The notes: a model not told the origin generated them from the letters alone. A stretch of 64,000 nucleotides of DNA from Gordius sp. MW1 (GCA_964036665.1 OZ038531.1:22650591-22714590); one strand, 5' to 3'; shown: positions 33,741 to 47,140, numbered from the stretch's first letter. A program made the numbers and translations.

Positions 33741-34386
33741 TTTTAGCTTTCAGGACAAAATTGGAAAAAAATTATATTTAGGCGCATAGATTGTTTTCAC
33801 TCATTTTTTATAAGAAAATCGATGGAAATGAATTCCCATACACAATATAACCTATCAAAACAGGATTGTATAGAGTACTTCAAAGAATCTTGTTTCCAAT
33901 CTTATTTAAAAATTAAAACTTATCTATTACTTTTAGGCAAACAAAACTTTGCTAATATATAACTCCAATAAAACCATATCAGACACCAAAATAGCTGCCA
34001 TTTTGTAGAAAAAACCCAACTACATGTATACTTCTCCACGATATAATATTGAAGAAAATAAATAAGACTAAAAAATAAGTAAATTAGAACAGTAAATTAT
34101 GCTGAATTCTTTTGTTTGGCTACAATTTTCCACAAAATGGCGCTTGCTATATTTGCTGGAAAATTATCAACTGTTCGGCAGTCTATGTTATTAGTCTATG
34201 TATAACTCACCCTCAACATTTTATGATTTTAGACAGAATATTTCTGGTCGACGGTACCAGCCTGAGCGTTCCTATCTCAAATCTTGATATTTAAACATAT
34301 TAATATACCTTTTGTAAATAAGCGCAAATTTTAATATATTCGTGTTTTAGGTACTTAGAAAAATGCCGCCGTGTCGCTACTTAAAT
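33741..34386. other. AT-rich spacer
   Basis: No gene or clear repeat seen. Confidence 0.35.
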
Positions 34387-37286
34387 TTTTTTTTGAGAGA
34401 GATAAAGTTAGTTTATTGACATATATCTAAACATAATATTAAATGGTGTAATTGTATTAAAAAAAACATTATATGAGTAATATGTCTTCATCTTCCTCTT
34501 TAGAAGAGGCCCGGAATTCAAAAAAGGTTTGAAATTGAATTTTGCATTAAGATAGCTACTTATTGTTTCAATAAAAATGCGGGGAATTAGATGGAGTGAG
34601 GGGATTGCCTGCCTATTTCTTTAAATAAAGCCAACGCCATTTTTCCATAGGATCCTGAACAGGAGGAAACTATTGGGATAAAAATACTAGAGTATAAAAG
34701 GGCCTTGTATTTTTGGAGCTTGCGTTCTTCAGCGAGGACCATGGGGTCATAATTAAGATTAGAGGGGGCAAATAGGTCTATGCATGTAAAATCCCACTTT
34801 AAAAGGAGACCATTTTCCCATGGAACTAGCGAGGAACCGTCAGGACGCTTTCGACCTTAAATGGCAGGATCAGGTTCAAGTATGTAGGCCTTTGTAAAGG
34901 CTGACTCGATAATAGAATAGATTTTAGAGTGTCGCAAGTGTCTAAATTTTTAAGTTTGCAGTGTAACGGGTGGCGTGCTTCTTCATCCACTGGCAGGTTG
35001 CACTTTTTACAGGCATATATGCCTTGGTGTATGTTATTCCAAGGCGTAGTGCTATATTGTAAGATAGCTCGCAATCTTCTAACATCATATTGGAGAACTT
35101 GCTAGAAAAAGCCTCTAGCCATTCATGTCCAGATTTATCAAACACCAAAAATCTAAGGTTGTAATTTTGTTTGGTATCGCAGCTCGAAAGGAGATAAGCA
35201 ACGGAACGCGAAACCAAACATGCCTCCCAATCCTTTTGATTTGGTGTTTGTGGTGGTGCGCTTTCTGGTAGAACATTTAAATTCCAAAGGGATAGGACCT
35301 GTATAAATGTTTCATCGAGGGAGTATGAGATTAATTTAGCGACGATAGATTTTGAGGATAAGTGGGAGGATATAAATGAGGCCAAGGATAAGGAGCTTGG
35401 TAAACGAATTCCCAGACCCCCAGATTCTGTTGATAATGTGGCTTGTAGCCAGGTGTTAATCGAATGATAAGTTGAGGGTGGATTCGATGACAGATTTTAT
35501 CTGGGTTTCGAAATTATGTAAAATATGTGTATGCAAAAATGCGGTTGTGGATCGGAAGCAAAATAATATTGGCTATATTAAAGTAGTTCAATATAAAAAA
35601 TGAGTGATGGGCGGGCATAAGCTTAAAAATTTCATTTTTACATTTTAAATTTTTAAGGTTATTGTCGAGATAACTTCTTAAGCATTCTGGATCGCTTATT
35701 GGAGAACCTAGTAAAAATACCTCGTCCTTCTCAAGGCGTAGAAAAGATGCAAAGGATGGGTGGATGTCAGTTGTGCTGTCAGAATAAATTTCGCATTTTG
35801 TCGCGTTTAATGATAGGTTAAGTTTTATGTAGTATTCATTAATGATGTTAAGAGCTTTGATAAGCTCTTCCGTGGTGCCTGATAGAGTGGCATCGTCGAG
35901 ATACCATACGTTTAACCTCAAATTGCATTTGTCGTTGATTTCATCTAATAATGGTTTAATGGCCATATAAAATAAAGGGGGGGGGGGCCAAGGGGGTCCC
36001 CCTGTTGAATGCCCTCAGCTAAATCAATAAAAAATTGTCCAAATTTTAAAATAGACGGGGTGCCATAACTTAAAATAATAAAGTTGACATATTGAAGATA
36101 AGCATCGATGAAAGTGCTAATAAAGGAATTTTTATTTAGGATGTTAAAGTCATTTTGAAAGTCTAATGTTATGAAAGACTGGGCGGAAGATTTTTAAGGG
36201 TCAATCTAGCAGCATGCGTAGCTATTTCACACCCCCCTTTAACACCGAATCCTAGCTGATGAGGCATTAGAGATGGGTATAAATTATGCTTGATTCATTT
36301 GCATATAACTTTAGATATGATTCTCCGGAAGACTCCACCCATGGCGATCGGTCTTAAAGTTTTATTCTGTTTTGAATAGCAAGTAACTTGGCCCCGAAAA
36401 TTATTGGTCGTACTTCTTGAGGAACGTTGCCATTAATAATTAAATTGCAAAATTTAGTTAGTGCAACGAGCAGAATTGAAGAATTGATATTATCAATTTT
36501 AATAAGATCTTGAAGATAAACTGGTTTGATACCATCTAAACCTGCAGCAGAGTCAATTAGTCTGAGGATTCCAGGGTAAGTTGGATAGCACAAGGGGGAA
36601 GCAACACTGAGACAAATGTTTTGGGTGTTTAGCAAGGAGGTGTTTATATGATTCCTGACCAGGGATTACAATTGGATTGCTATCCTCTAAAAGTCTCATG
36701 CCCCTTTTATGTTATATGAATGAGTTTTCCTGGATATCCTATTTGCTGTTTTTGGAGTTGAGCATATTAATTTTCCTTCATCGGGCGTATAATCTGCTAG
36801 TGTATTATTAATGTCAAAATTTAATTTTTTGTTACAGGTTTGTTTCCTTAGATTTGGGTGGGGCCAAAATGTGATAAGAGCATTTGATTAATTTTTCCCA
36901 TGCAACAATGTTGTATGGATCACTTATGATAGTATTTAGCAAGTTTATTAAAAAATTGTTGCAAACAAGGTCGTGCTCCTCTTTAAATTCTTGAAATTGT
37001 GGGGGTGAAGCCATGTGCCAAAAGAACTTTACTCCATGTTGAAAGGCTCATCACTGTAATAAACATTATTAGGGGTAGCTGAGAATGTAATAGAGTTAGG
37101 TATAATGTCAATATTATTATTAGATTCAATTTCTAGTGCTGTAGGAGGACATATTATATTTGGGGGGGGGGGCAGCTTACCAGATGAAGGACATTTAGCT
37201 GATAATGGGCCATGGGGGACAAAGCACTTTTTTTTTAAACAAATGTTTCTCTTACATGTAGGGCATAGAGATTTAAGTTCTACCAT
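34387..37286 (-). pseudogene. RT-nuclease LINE, longest copy (copy F)
   Basis: On the minus strand from 37286: MVELKSLCPTCKRNICLKKK, a Cys/His cluster; a weakly conserved linker; SAAGLDGIKPVYLQDL and VRPIIFGAKLLAI (RT palm start); LDFQNDFN (first Asp); GIQQGDPLGPP; YLDDATLSG at about 35880; FLLGSPIS; SGHEWLEAF; LRLGITY; a Cys cluster with RHPLHC; then after a frameshift RPDG, WDFTCIDLFAP, RKLQKYKAL and CSGSYG. A T-run at 34387 (A-tail on the minus strand) marks the 3' end. Domain order: N-terminal zinc cluster, RT, Cys/His knuckle, PD-(D/E)XK-like nuclease. At least four frame breaks. Confidence 0.85.
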
Positions 37287-37325
37287 GGGTGTAAGGTGAC
37301 AAATAAATATTAATAAGAATTTCAA

Positions 37326-38324
37326 ATGTGCAAGAAATTTACAGGGTATGTGTTATATTGTTATTATCCCTTTATGCAATAACATAAGTCTGTTTATTCT
37401 CAGATTTAAGTGGTATACAGCAAAAGTAAAAGGTTGTTATGCAATATAAATTTAACCCTTTAAGGTGAGATCAAGGAGTTCATAAATGACCACAGTAAAG
37501 TTTTATATTGCATAAATAAAAGATAATATGAAACATAAAATTCTATATTTCTCAAATTTTGATTATCTGTTTTAAAAAGATTAAACCATTTTCCAGAGAA
37601 GATAAGGGTTTATTGGTACTGAATACCAGATTTTTTCCTATAAGTTTTATTAAGATTTCAAAGATAAAATTGGTATAAAAAGATTGTAATTAAATATAAT
37701 AAAATAATAGTCTTGCTAAGGAATAAGGATGAAGAAATAAATGTGATGTAGATCAATTGGGAAATATTGAAAAATTATTCAAAGCATTATATTCTTTAAA
37801 CTTAAAACTAATGCAAATATAAAGTAATTTTAGTTGTACAATGGCTAAATTGTGCAGAGCCTTTTAATTATACATAATTTACTTTATGCTTGCTTGATTT
37901 TAACATTACAAATTTATTTTTAATATTTCTAAGTTTTATATAAAAACAGTTTTTATATGAACAACTAAATTTATGACAATGTACTTCTATAAAGCCTTAA
38001 TGATCTTCTAAAATAAATTTATACAATCAATTAACCCCATTTAATTTGTTTTCTATCTTATAGAGCCATTAACTTTCCTCCTTTAATGAAAAACTTTAAG
38101 CAAAAAACGTATAGGTTTGAATAAATATATTTTTTAATTCATAAATATATTATAATACTACTAATGTACATTTATTGGTGCATATAAGAAACATGCAGCC
38201 TATGTAAGTAGTTAATACTTAAAACTATCCATGCACAAGTTCATTTACCATAAATTTTTAAAATTTTGATAATGTCCATCTGAAAGCAATGTTAACTACA
38301 ATTTATAATCTTTAATTCTATTTT
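37326..38324. other. AT-rich spacer
   Basis: No gene or clear repeat seen. Confidence 0.35.
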
Positions 38325-38639
38325 TTAACCCGACAGGTACCAGACCCAGTTCGGCAGAAAAAATTTTTATGAAATTTTTTTCTGGGCTTTCTTACATGCT
38401 AAATAAAGCTAAACAATTAAAAAATTTTGAAAAAAATTATTTACTTTGAAAAAAAGGGGTGTCACCTACAGGTTACACTGGGCAGCACAAATGTACTCAC
38501 GTATAAAGAAAATTTATTAAATTTTACAATTATGTATACAATAATGATGATTTTTTTATAAAATACATAAAAATGTATTAACTAACATCAATGAGTATAA
38601 AATATGTTAATTATTATGAAATATTGACTAACAATTTAT

Positions 38640-39660
38640 AGGAAAGCCTACTTTATAATATGCACAAACAATTCTAATAGCTTTATGACAGACGACACAA
38701 TGCCTCTGAGTACACGATACCTTTTGTTGTATGTTATATTATTCTTAATATTAGTTGATTTAGGGCTTAAAGTCCGTTTACGCGGTTGTCCGTATTTTTT
38801 AAAATAATTTTGCGCTATCTCTCTTTTGAAATTACATAATGTAATTTTTCTCTAATGAAGCATTTTGGCACGCAGCATCCAGCCCGAATGCAAATATAGG
38901 AAAATACCACTTTTCTGTCGCGAAATTATAATCTAGTTGCATATGCTCAAAGCGTTCGACACCGCCCATAAAACAATTAGACATTTTGATCATATGAGGA
39001 TATTGAATTACATTTTTTTCTATTTTTTCGCTTTAGTGATTCTCCAATAGAGGTTATAGGCTTGACCCTATGACAATTTGACAACATTGTGCCAATATTA
39101 TTATCATTCCATCGGACAGCCATCAAATAAGTGTTTTTTGATAGAAACCCGCGTTCTTTTACATCGATGATCAGGCATTTTTCCTGTGCCCCCAATATTC
39201 ATCTTTGAAAGACATATCATTAAATTGTGGCTCGTAAAAAAATTATCGAAATAAATATTGTATGGACCAAATTCTGGTGGTAGTTGATTTACTAAGTCTA
39301 ATATGACCGCTCCTCCTAAACCTATTTCGTTTTGTCGATTTACGGAAAATTGGACAAGGTAGCCATTTTTTGTTGAGCACACCACATATTATAGCCGAAA
39401 CGAAAAGGCTTGCCTTTTATAAATTGTTTTGCATTGTGGTCCCGAAATAAAAAACCATATATTCATCTATGGATATGTGAGAAGAGCTACGCTGTTTAAA
39501 GTTGCTTTTGAACTTTTCATTTAAAAGATCCATATAATCTCGAACTTTGAAAAAAGTGTCAACCCTTACCAATTTTGTCGGCCAAATGTAAATATTCAGT
39601 TATTTCTTGGAAGCGTTTCTACGCATTCAACTAAAAACCATTATGTTAAAACAGTCAGGT
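38640..39660 (-). pseudogene. piggyBac transposase, frame-broken
   Basis: In order on the minus strand: SIDEYMVFYFG (first catalytic Asp region), FIKGKPFRFGYNMW, GYLVQFSVN, NIYFDNFFTS (second Asp), GTGKMPDH, FLSKNTYLMAVRWNDNNIG (third Asp region), SNCHRVKPI, CFMGGVERFEHM, KWYFPIFAFGLDAACQNAS, and a Cys-rich end CTQRHCVVCHKAIRIVC. This is the piggyBac order including the C-terminal Cys-rich domain. At least four frameshifts or stops. The far N-terminus is not recognised. Possible source of the TTAA-flanked end at 1.8 kb. Confidence 0.85.
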
Positions 39661-40025
39661 CAGAGCTCCCAAAACATTTTAATATACTTAGGAAACAAGT
39701 AGTTAGTTAAAAAAAGAATTGAGATTTAGATTTTAAATTCATTAACAGTTAAATTTATTCATATTAACCACATACAAAATAACATCATTTGAAAGAAATT
39801 GTTTCAAGTAATCTTCAGGATTTTCCAAGTGGAGGGGGTCAAAGGTTAAATTAATAATATAATTTTTGCCTCAAAGCGATATTAACTTTGTAATAAAGAT
39901 ATTTTTAACGAAATTACTTATAAAAAATCAAATTAAAGCAAATAAAAAAGTAGCATTTTTCGTTTAAATAAGCTTATACGTATGGACCTCTGCCCAGTGT
40001 AACCTACAGGTTACACCAAACTTTG

Positions 40026-40596
40026 TATCGTATTCGTGGAAGGAACACGATTTAAATCGAAAAGTTCAGAAGGGAAGAATTATTAGGAATTAATTGGGGG
40101 AATTTAAAGGAAGGATAGGGGGAAATATTGTTGTGGGATGGCCGGGCTTAAAGCCACTAAATAAAGATGAATTTACCGCTTTACATTGTCCTCCCCACAG
40201 GGAGTAATTATTAGTAGGAATTTTCACTACATTTTTATTTCATTAACACTACGTAGCAAAATTATATTAATGTATCAATCTCCTTACTACAAATCACTCA
40301 TCCGTATTCATGTTGATAAACAATCAATATGGGGAGAAATAAATAACACAAACGTATAAGCGCGTCGGGGGGGGGGGTAACATACGCGTACTAGGAATTA
40401 AATGTAAAAGAATAATGATCTACGCTATGAGTGTACAATGTGTAAGATCAAAAGTTGTACCGCGTGTTGAACTCTTAACTTTAATTTTTGGATAAGATGA
40501 GATGGGGGGGGGGGGGGGGGGTGTGTGTGGGAAGACATCTTCATCATCGTATCTCCGGATACGCTAATTTCATTCTTCGTGTATGGGTACACGATA
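40026..40596 (-). repeat. LTR (3' LTR in element sense)
   Basis: Contains runs of G at about 40368 and 40504, and CACAGGGAGTAATTATTAG. Its pair is at 41502. Confidence 0.9.
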
Positions 40597-41501
40597 TCTT
40601 TTCCTTTTAAAAGTCGAAGACTTAATGTATTTTCGATAGAGTTCTAAGAGCTCAGTGCAACTATCAAGGCGGCGTTATTAACATTATAAGTTTCAAACAT
40701 CTGGCATCGAATACCAACTCTGGCCTTTGCTCACACGACGACTGATATATGTAAAAATCAGTGATAAAAAGGCAACGTCATGACTAACGGATTTTTCTTC
40801 CAGCTCTGTGACTCACCTAGCAACAGCCTTGACAAAACTTATAATTAATATAGAGTGTAAACTGCCATCTTGAAAATTATCCTTTCCTGCCCAAGCGTAG
40901 ACTGTCAAATAATAATCAAAGAAACTGCGGGGGGGGGGGGTTTAAATATTGGTTAACAATATAATTTTCATATAATTAATATATGTAAATAAATCAAGTG
41001 TATAATTCTGTCTTACAATAATATTTTAGCGGCACATTAAGAATTTAGGCCTTGAGAATTAGTTAGGGAAGATTCTGCATAATTGATATTTTGATATAAA
41101 TCAGTTTCGGGATTTTCATTCGTTCGAAGAATTCTGCCATCTGTTCTCAGACATATTGGAATTTCCACTGAATTATGTTTGCTGTTTAAATTTGGTAGCT
41201 AACTGTTCGAAGGAATTGTTTTCTTCCTCCGTCTCCCAATATTTCTGAATCATGGATTGGTTCGATTGTTTTACTAGAATAATTTTATCCGATATCCCTG
41301 CGCTGTGACGGTTGTTCATGGCAAACGGGATGTTCCTGGAATAATTTTATCCGAATAATTTTATCCATTCCATTCAGAAGAAGGGGGGGGGCGGCAATTT
41401 GAATTCCAAATTAATTTTTCTGTATAAATTATTCCTTTTTCGTTTTGTAGAATAATTCCTGGTTTCCTCCTTCGGGCGTGAGTAGAATATCTGACACCAA
41501 A

Positions 41502-42069
41502 TATCGTATTCGTGGAAGGAACACGATTTAAATCGAAAAGTTCAGAAGGGAAGAATTATTAGGAATTAATTGGGGGAATTTAAAGGAAGGATAGGGGGAA
41601 ATATTGTTGTGGGATGGCCGGGCTTAAAGCCACTAAATAAAGATGAATTTACCGCTTTACATTGTCCTCCCCACAGGGAGTAATTATTAGTAGGAATTTT
41701 CACTACATTTTTATTTCATTAACACTACGTAGCAAAATTATATTAATGTATCAATCTCCTTACTACAAATCACTCATCCGTATTCATGTTGATAAACAAT
41801 CAATATGGGGAGAAATAAATAACACAAACGTATAAGCGCGTCGGGGGGGGGGGGTAACATACGCGTACTAGGAATTAAATGTAAAAGAATAATGATCTAC
41901 GCTATGAGTGTACAATGTGTAAGATCAAAAGTTGTACCGCGTGTTGAACTCTTAACTTTAATTTTTGGATAAGATGAGATGGGGGGGGGGGGGGTGTGTG
42001 TGGGAAGACATCTTCATCATCGTATCTCCGGATACGCTAATTTCATTCTTCGTGTATGGGTACACGATA
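41502..42069 (-). repeat. LTR (5' LTR in element sense)
   Basis: As 40026-40596, with shorter G-run before GTGTGTGTGGG. The primer-binding site lies just left of it. Confidence 0.9.
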
Positions 42070-42484
42070 CTTTGGGCCAACATTATTCCAATTTTAATTA
42101 ACCAAAAACAATTAAATTTCATATCAAAATAATTGTGAAAGTGTCAAGATTTTAATGATATAAATTAAAATAAGATTTCATATGGTTGAGTCTCCATTTA
42201 TAGTGAATATATGAGAAGCAGTCGAACTTTCAAAATTAGCGATATTTGAGACCTTATCATTAATGAAAGAAGGAAGAGGAAGGGGAATAAAACATATCAG
42301 CTGATTCGCCTAAGTGTGCTCTTTCATATTCAATTTAAAACTTAATATTTCATCCAATAGTTTAAAAATTATAAGCGTTCAAAGTGGTGTCACCTACAGG
42401 TTACACTGGTACCTCTCGGGTTAAACTATAAAAATAATATACATCTAAACAGACAATTGGGGACGACGCAACATTTAGATTGGT

Positions 42485-42761
42485 CTAAAGAAATGTGTGT
42501 GACTTGAGATAATGCGTACAAGCAAAAATGATACCAATCTTTGGACTTGAGGTTTTAAATTTGCAATAATACATGGATTCTGAATAGACCACATGGCAAG
42601 GAAAAAACCAGGATTTCCGCTTCCGGTGTATGAAGTTGGAAAAAGTGTTGTGCTGTGTGAACAACAAAATTATTCAAGGAACAATAAAACTCATTGATTA
42701 TGTCCAGACTTTCTTGAAGGCTTGTCGAAGTAATATCTAAAATTGTTGTTTTTAGGTTCAC
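42485..42761 (-). pseudogene. Possible RT scrap of a non-LTR element
   Basis: The frame reads ITSTSLQESLDIINEFYC, then in pieces NNFVV and AEILVFS. The order resembles the stretch after the catalytic box in Jockey/CR1-like RTs (ADDI-x-L-x-S..., then VN-x-x-K-x-E/K-I-x-VF), but the catalytic Asp residues are not visible. Weak. Confidence 0.25.
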
Positions 42762-42780
42762 CTCAAAAATATGTAAATGT

Positions 42781-44690
42781 CTTCTTTTGTTTGTGGTTTA
42801 AGACCACAAAATCTGATGGATAGCTGTTACACACATAGGAGGTTTTATAAGCTAGTGAAATTGTTATTCCTTCCCAAGTAAATCAAATGCTAGTAAATTT
42901 TGTTAACTTTATTACTACATATCAATTTACATATAATTTTACCTAATATTGCGTTAAATGGTGTTTCAAAACATTTTATTTACTTAAGATTTAAAGAAGG
43001 TCTTAAAATCATGGTCTTCATTTTGTTAAAGTTATCATAAGTTTTCTCATGTCAACATTAATAAGATATATGTGACTTTATAATTTTTTTTTAATTGTCT
43101 GGTTTTATATGAATGAAGGTAAATATAAGCCCATCTTCGTTAGATAATTATTGTCCCTAGGTATAACGTCCCCCTCCCCCTAATTTTAATCCTAGCTACA
43201 CCCATTTGCTTTTGTTATTCTTTTAGGCCTTAGATATCAAACTCTCTATTAATACAGTTGATTATTTTATCTTAAGTCAATACTGTGTTTAAAACAAATT
43301 GATTTTAGTAAAATTTCCTATACTTGTATTTAACATACAAATTCGTTACCAGACCTCATCTTAACTTATATTTTAATTTGTTTATAAATAAGTTAATAAA
43401 AAGATTTGTACCAAACATCTTGGTTTTATCAATCACAAACCTTTTAGAAAATTATATATTTCAAATATAAACAATAGTATCTAAAATTCTAATTTGTCAT
43501 GCATAACTAGTATTGATTCAAATGCCCATATCCCATTTCTTTTAGCTTTATTTACATCTATACAATTACTTTCCGTATATAAACTAACATTTCTGAATTT
43601 ATGATAAGTATGTTCATTTAATTCATAAATTTGTTGCTGATAAGTTAATGCTTGTTGACATGCCCAATGTCATTGTACTTGTCACATTACTCCTCCTTTC
43701 TCATAACCTTGTTGATCTTGTTAAATTAAAATAACATTGAGTTTTTTTTGCATCTAACCACTCACAAGCATTATTCTTTACCTTTTTTTTAAAAATAAAC
43801 TTATCCATTACGTGTTCCCTTATGAAAATTATTTTGAAGTTACTGCTTAAATTGCTCTCCCTCCCATCAATCTTGATTTAAATTTTATTTGTCTCTCGAA
43901 ACATGTATATTGAATACAGTCTTGCCCCTTGATATAAATATTGTGGAAATAGCTCTCAGAAAAATAACGAATCGTTATCGCCTCCCCATTATGATATTTG
44001 TCTACGAAGTAATTTGTACTTCAAAATTTGAGCTTTGGGCTTGACATCGAGCTGGTCTACCAAGTCCCACCAAACATTTACCTTATTCTTTCTATTTTAG
44101 CTCGGGCTCTGCATGGCTCTACCTGTTCCGTATATATTTCTCAACTTTACTCACGCCCTTAGTCTAAAGGTCCATCCTTTGCCTCTATGATTGATAGTGC
44201 TATTGTGCCAGTTTTCCCCCTCCCCATCCCCCACCTACCATAACGGTTATATTGATCATAATAACTAACTGGCAAAATGGACTAGCTTTCAAAGAATTTA
44301 CCGACATCTTGTAAATAATCTTGATATTTGCTTATACTTAATTACTTTCCTCTTTCTCCCTCCCTCCTTGATTTCCCTTTTCTATGCTAACGGGGGCGGA
44401 AATTGACACCTAATTCAACAAGCCTCGACAACAATTGGGAAAACTCTATCCATGAATATGAGTCCGAATCCGACGCTTAAACTAGTGAACCATGGAGAGC
44501 CTTCTAGTCATCTTACCACAGTCTCAAGGGAGAACCGTATCCTTATTATTTATATGCTTTTAGTAGTTGCATGCATGTATGTGCTTTTGCTTTTACTTTA
44601 ATGCTTCCTGCTACTAATGCAATAATAAATTACGCTTTCACATACTAACAAACGAACCGTAACCTCGTTATCGTGGCCCGAGATGCACCG
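42781..44690. other. Spacer
   Basis: No gene seen. A CCCCCTCCCCCT stretch with CTAGCTACACCCATTTGC at about 43168-43210 is a poly-C MITE end; CTCGGGCTCTGCATGGCTCTA at about 44100 resembles the GGGCTCTA hAT-like ends. Confidence 0.35.
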
Positions 44691-44691
44691 C

Positions 44692-45410
44692 GTAGGTGTG
44701 AGATGGGACTCAATCTTAGCTTGCCGATTTAGCTAAGCTCTTGAATGTGAATCCGAGTCAACTGAGAAACATACAACTGAACAAAAACCACCTAATCTCA
44801 CCTAATCACGATGGATTACGGACATATAATGTTATTACTTTTATAAAAATATAAATATAAAAAGCTATAAATAGCACAATATTAAACTACTTAAAGATAA
44901 TGCATAAATGTGATAGATTATTTTATATTGGAGTATAAATGGAAAATATTATATTTTCTTTGTAAAGTAATAATGGCACAATATATATTAATCTAAGATA
45001 TAAGAATTTAATAGAATATTGTATATTAGATTGTAAATTGATTAATATGTTAGCTTTTAAAGTCAATTTAACGATGAAGTGACATAGTTCGGTGAGATTA
45101 GGTGAGATTAGGTGGTTTGTGTTGAGTTGGATGTTTCTCAGTTGACTTGAAAGGCTTGAATGTCATCGGGGGCAAATACATACAAACATCAGGTAGGTGT
45201 CAGATGGGACTCTATATTAGCTTGCCGATTTAGCTAAGCTCTTGAATGTCATCGGGACAAATACATATTTACAATGCGTAATAAAAACATTTGTTACAGG
45301 AACAATACCGACGTTAGCAATAACGTGGCCTTATGCGCCATTTGGCGTGAGAAGGGGCTCAACCTTAGATTGCACTTACTAAGCTCTTGATCGTCTTCGT
45401 GGCAAGTATG
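44692..45410 (+). repeat. Three copies of a 55-base word set around a MITE
   Basis: GATGGGACTCAATCTTAGCT and TTTAGCTAAGCTCTTGAATG at 44702-44748 recur at 45200-45249 and, more diverged, at 45345-45395, directly before the CATA array. Confidence 0.65.
44758..45145. mobile_element. MITE with 55-base inverted ends
   Basis: TCAACTGAGAAACATACAAC with ACCACCTAATCTCACCTAAT at the left is mirrored by ATTAGGTGAGATTAGGTGGT and GTTTCTCAGTTGA at the right. The core is about 280 bases of AT-rich sequence. It interrupts the first copy of the 55-base word set. Confidence 0.8.
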
Positions 45411-46534
45411 CATACATACATACATACATACATACATACATACATACATACATACATACATACATACATACATACATACATACATACATACATACATACA
45501 TACATACATACATACATACATACATACATACATACATACATACATACATACATACATACATACATACATACATACATACATACATACATACATACATACA
45601 TACATACATACATACATACATACATACATACATACATACATACATACATACATACATACATACATACATACATACATACATACATACATACATACATACA
45701 TACATACATACATACATACATACATACATACATACATACATACATACATACATACATACATACATACATACATACATACATACATACATACATACATACA
45801 TACATACATACATACATACATACATACATACATACATACATACATACATACATACATACATACATACATACATACATACATACATACATACATACATACA
45901 TACATACATACATACATACATACATACATACATACATACATACATACATACATACATACATACATACATACATACATACATACATACATACATACATACA
46001 TACATACATACATACATACATACATACATACATACATACATACATACATACATACATACATACATACATACATACATACATACATACATACATACATACA
46101 TACATACATACATACATACATACATACATACATACATACATACATACATACATACATACATACATACATACATACATACATACATACATACATACATACA
46201 TACATACATACATACATACATACATACATACATACATACATACATACATACATACATACATACATACATACATACATACATACATACATACATACATACA
46301 TACATACATACATACATACATACATACATACATACATACATACATACATACATACATACATACATACATACATACATACATACATACATACATACATACA
46401 TACATACATACATACATACATACATACATACATACATACATACATACATACATACATACATACATACATACATACATACATACATACATACATACATACA
46501 TACATACATACATACATACATACATACATACATA
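45411..46534. repeat. Perfect (CATA)n microsatellite, 1.12 kb
   Basis: About 281 uninterrupted CATA units (TATG on the other strand). Open in several frames, only because the unit has no stop. The length is that of the assembly; true length may differ between individuals. Confidence 0.99.
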
Positions 46535-46764
46535 CCGATCTTTGGGGGTGTTTAAATGATTTGAACATTTAGCATTGATATGATGTGTAAAATACGAGAA
46601 AACTGTCTATCTAGCCGAACTAATTTTATCAGTGAGATTTCGGTTAAAATTTATTGCTCATTATTATTAAATAAACTTAGCTGTGTATTTTTTATTTTGT
46701 CATATTAAGGATGCTAAATGTAAATGGATCTCATTGGTATACGTTTGTTATCAGGTAATTTAAC

Positions 46765-47140
46765 ACCAAAGTAGCCGCTTAAAATTCAAATTTTAAAAAT
46801 TTTGCTTTTAGAATAAAATAGAAAAATTCCCTTAACAATTAAATTATCCTGTCTGATGTGATGTTATTTTGAAGTAATTAATTAATCAAAATAATTCTAT
46901 AAATTTATCTGTAAAGCTAAGATTTATTGAGCATTCTAGCGACCTCTTTAATTTATTTTATATTTTATTTATTTTGTTTACTTTTTATTTACATTGTTTT
47001 CTATTTAATTTATTTTGTTAATTTATTTATTATGGATCGTTAAATAATTAACCAGGGGGAGGGGGAAGGGAAGGCGGGGAAGAAAAGGAGGGAGAGAGGT
47101 GCAGGAGGAAAGGGGGAACTAAACTCATCTATACTCCGTA
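46765..47140 (+). repeat. Dispersed repeat, inverted copy at 56.7-57.1 kb
   Basis: TTCCCTTAACAATTAAATTA, AGCGACCTCTTTAATTTATT, a TTTATT-rich stretch, TTATGGATCGTTAAATAATT and a G-rich tail. The reverse complement aligns with 56690-57110. Confidence 0.75.

Larger units (their letters stand above)
40026..42069 (-). mobile_element. Non-coding LTR retrotransposon nested in piggyBac
   Basis: Two near-identical direct repeats, 40026-40596 and 41502-42069, differing mainly in G-run lengths, flank about 905 bases without ORFs. LTR ends are TATCGT...ACGATA. A perfect 5-base duplication CTTTG lies at 40021-40025 and 42070-42074. On the minus strand the base next to the 5' LTR reads TTTGGTGTCAGATATTC (TGG-type primer-binding site), and the polypurine tract AAAAGGAAAAGA abuts the 3' LTR. 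This is a TRIM/LARD-like element needing proteins in trans. Very similar LTRs suggest a recent insertion. Confidence 0.92.
38329..42420 (-). mobile_element. piggyBac element with TTAA target duplication
   Basis: Left TTAA (38325-38328) then CCCGACAGGTACCAG; right CTGGTACCTCTCGGG then TTAA (42421-42424). A 15-base terminal repeat with one mismatch plus TTAA is diagnostic. A palindromic subterminal motif, CACCTACAGGTTACAC, occurs at 38463, 40001 (opposite sense) and 42390. Interior: broken transposase at 38.6-39.7 kb and a nested LTR element. Without that insertion the length is about 2.04 kb. Confidence 0.92.

Noticed and set aside
40368..40525. G-rich runs as possible promoter or quadruplex switch of a gene
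   Set aside because: They are internal to the LTRs and no gene follows; recorded only as LTR features.
45294..46568. Long open frames of about 390-420 codons on both strands
   Set aside because: They only translate the CATA/TATG microsatellite, which lacks stop codons in several frames.
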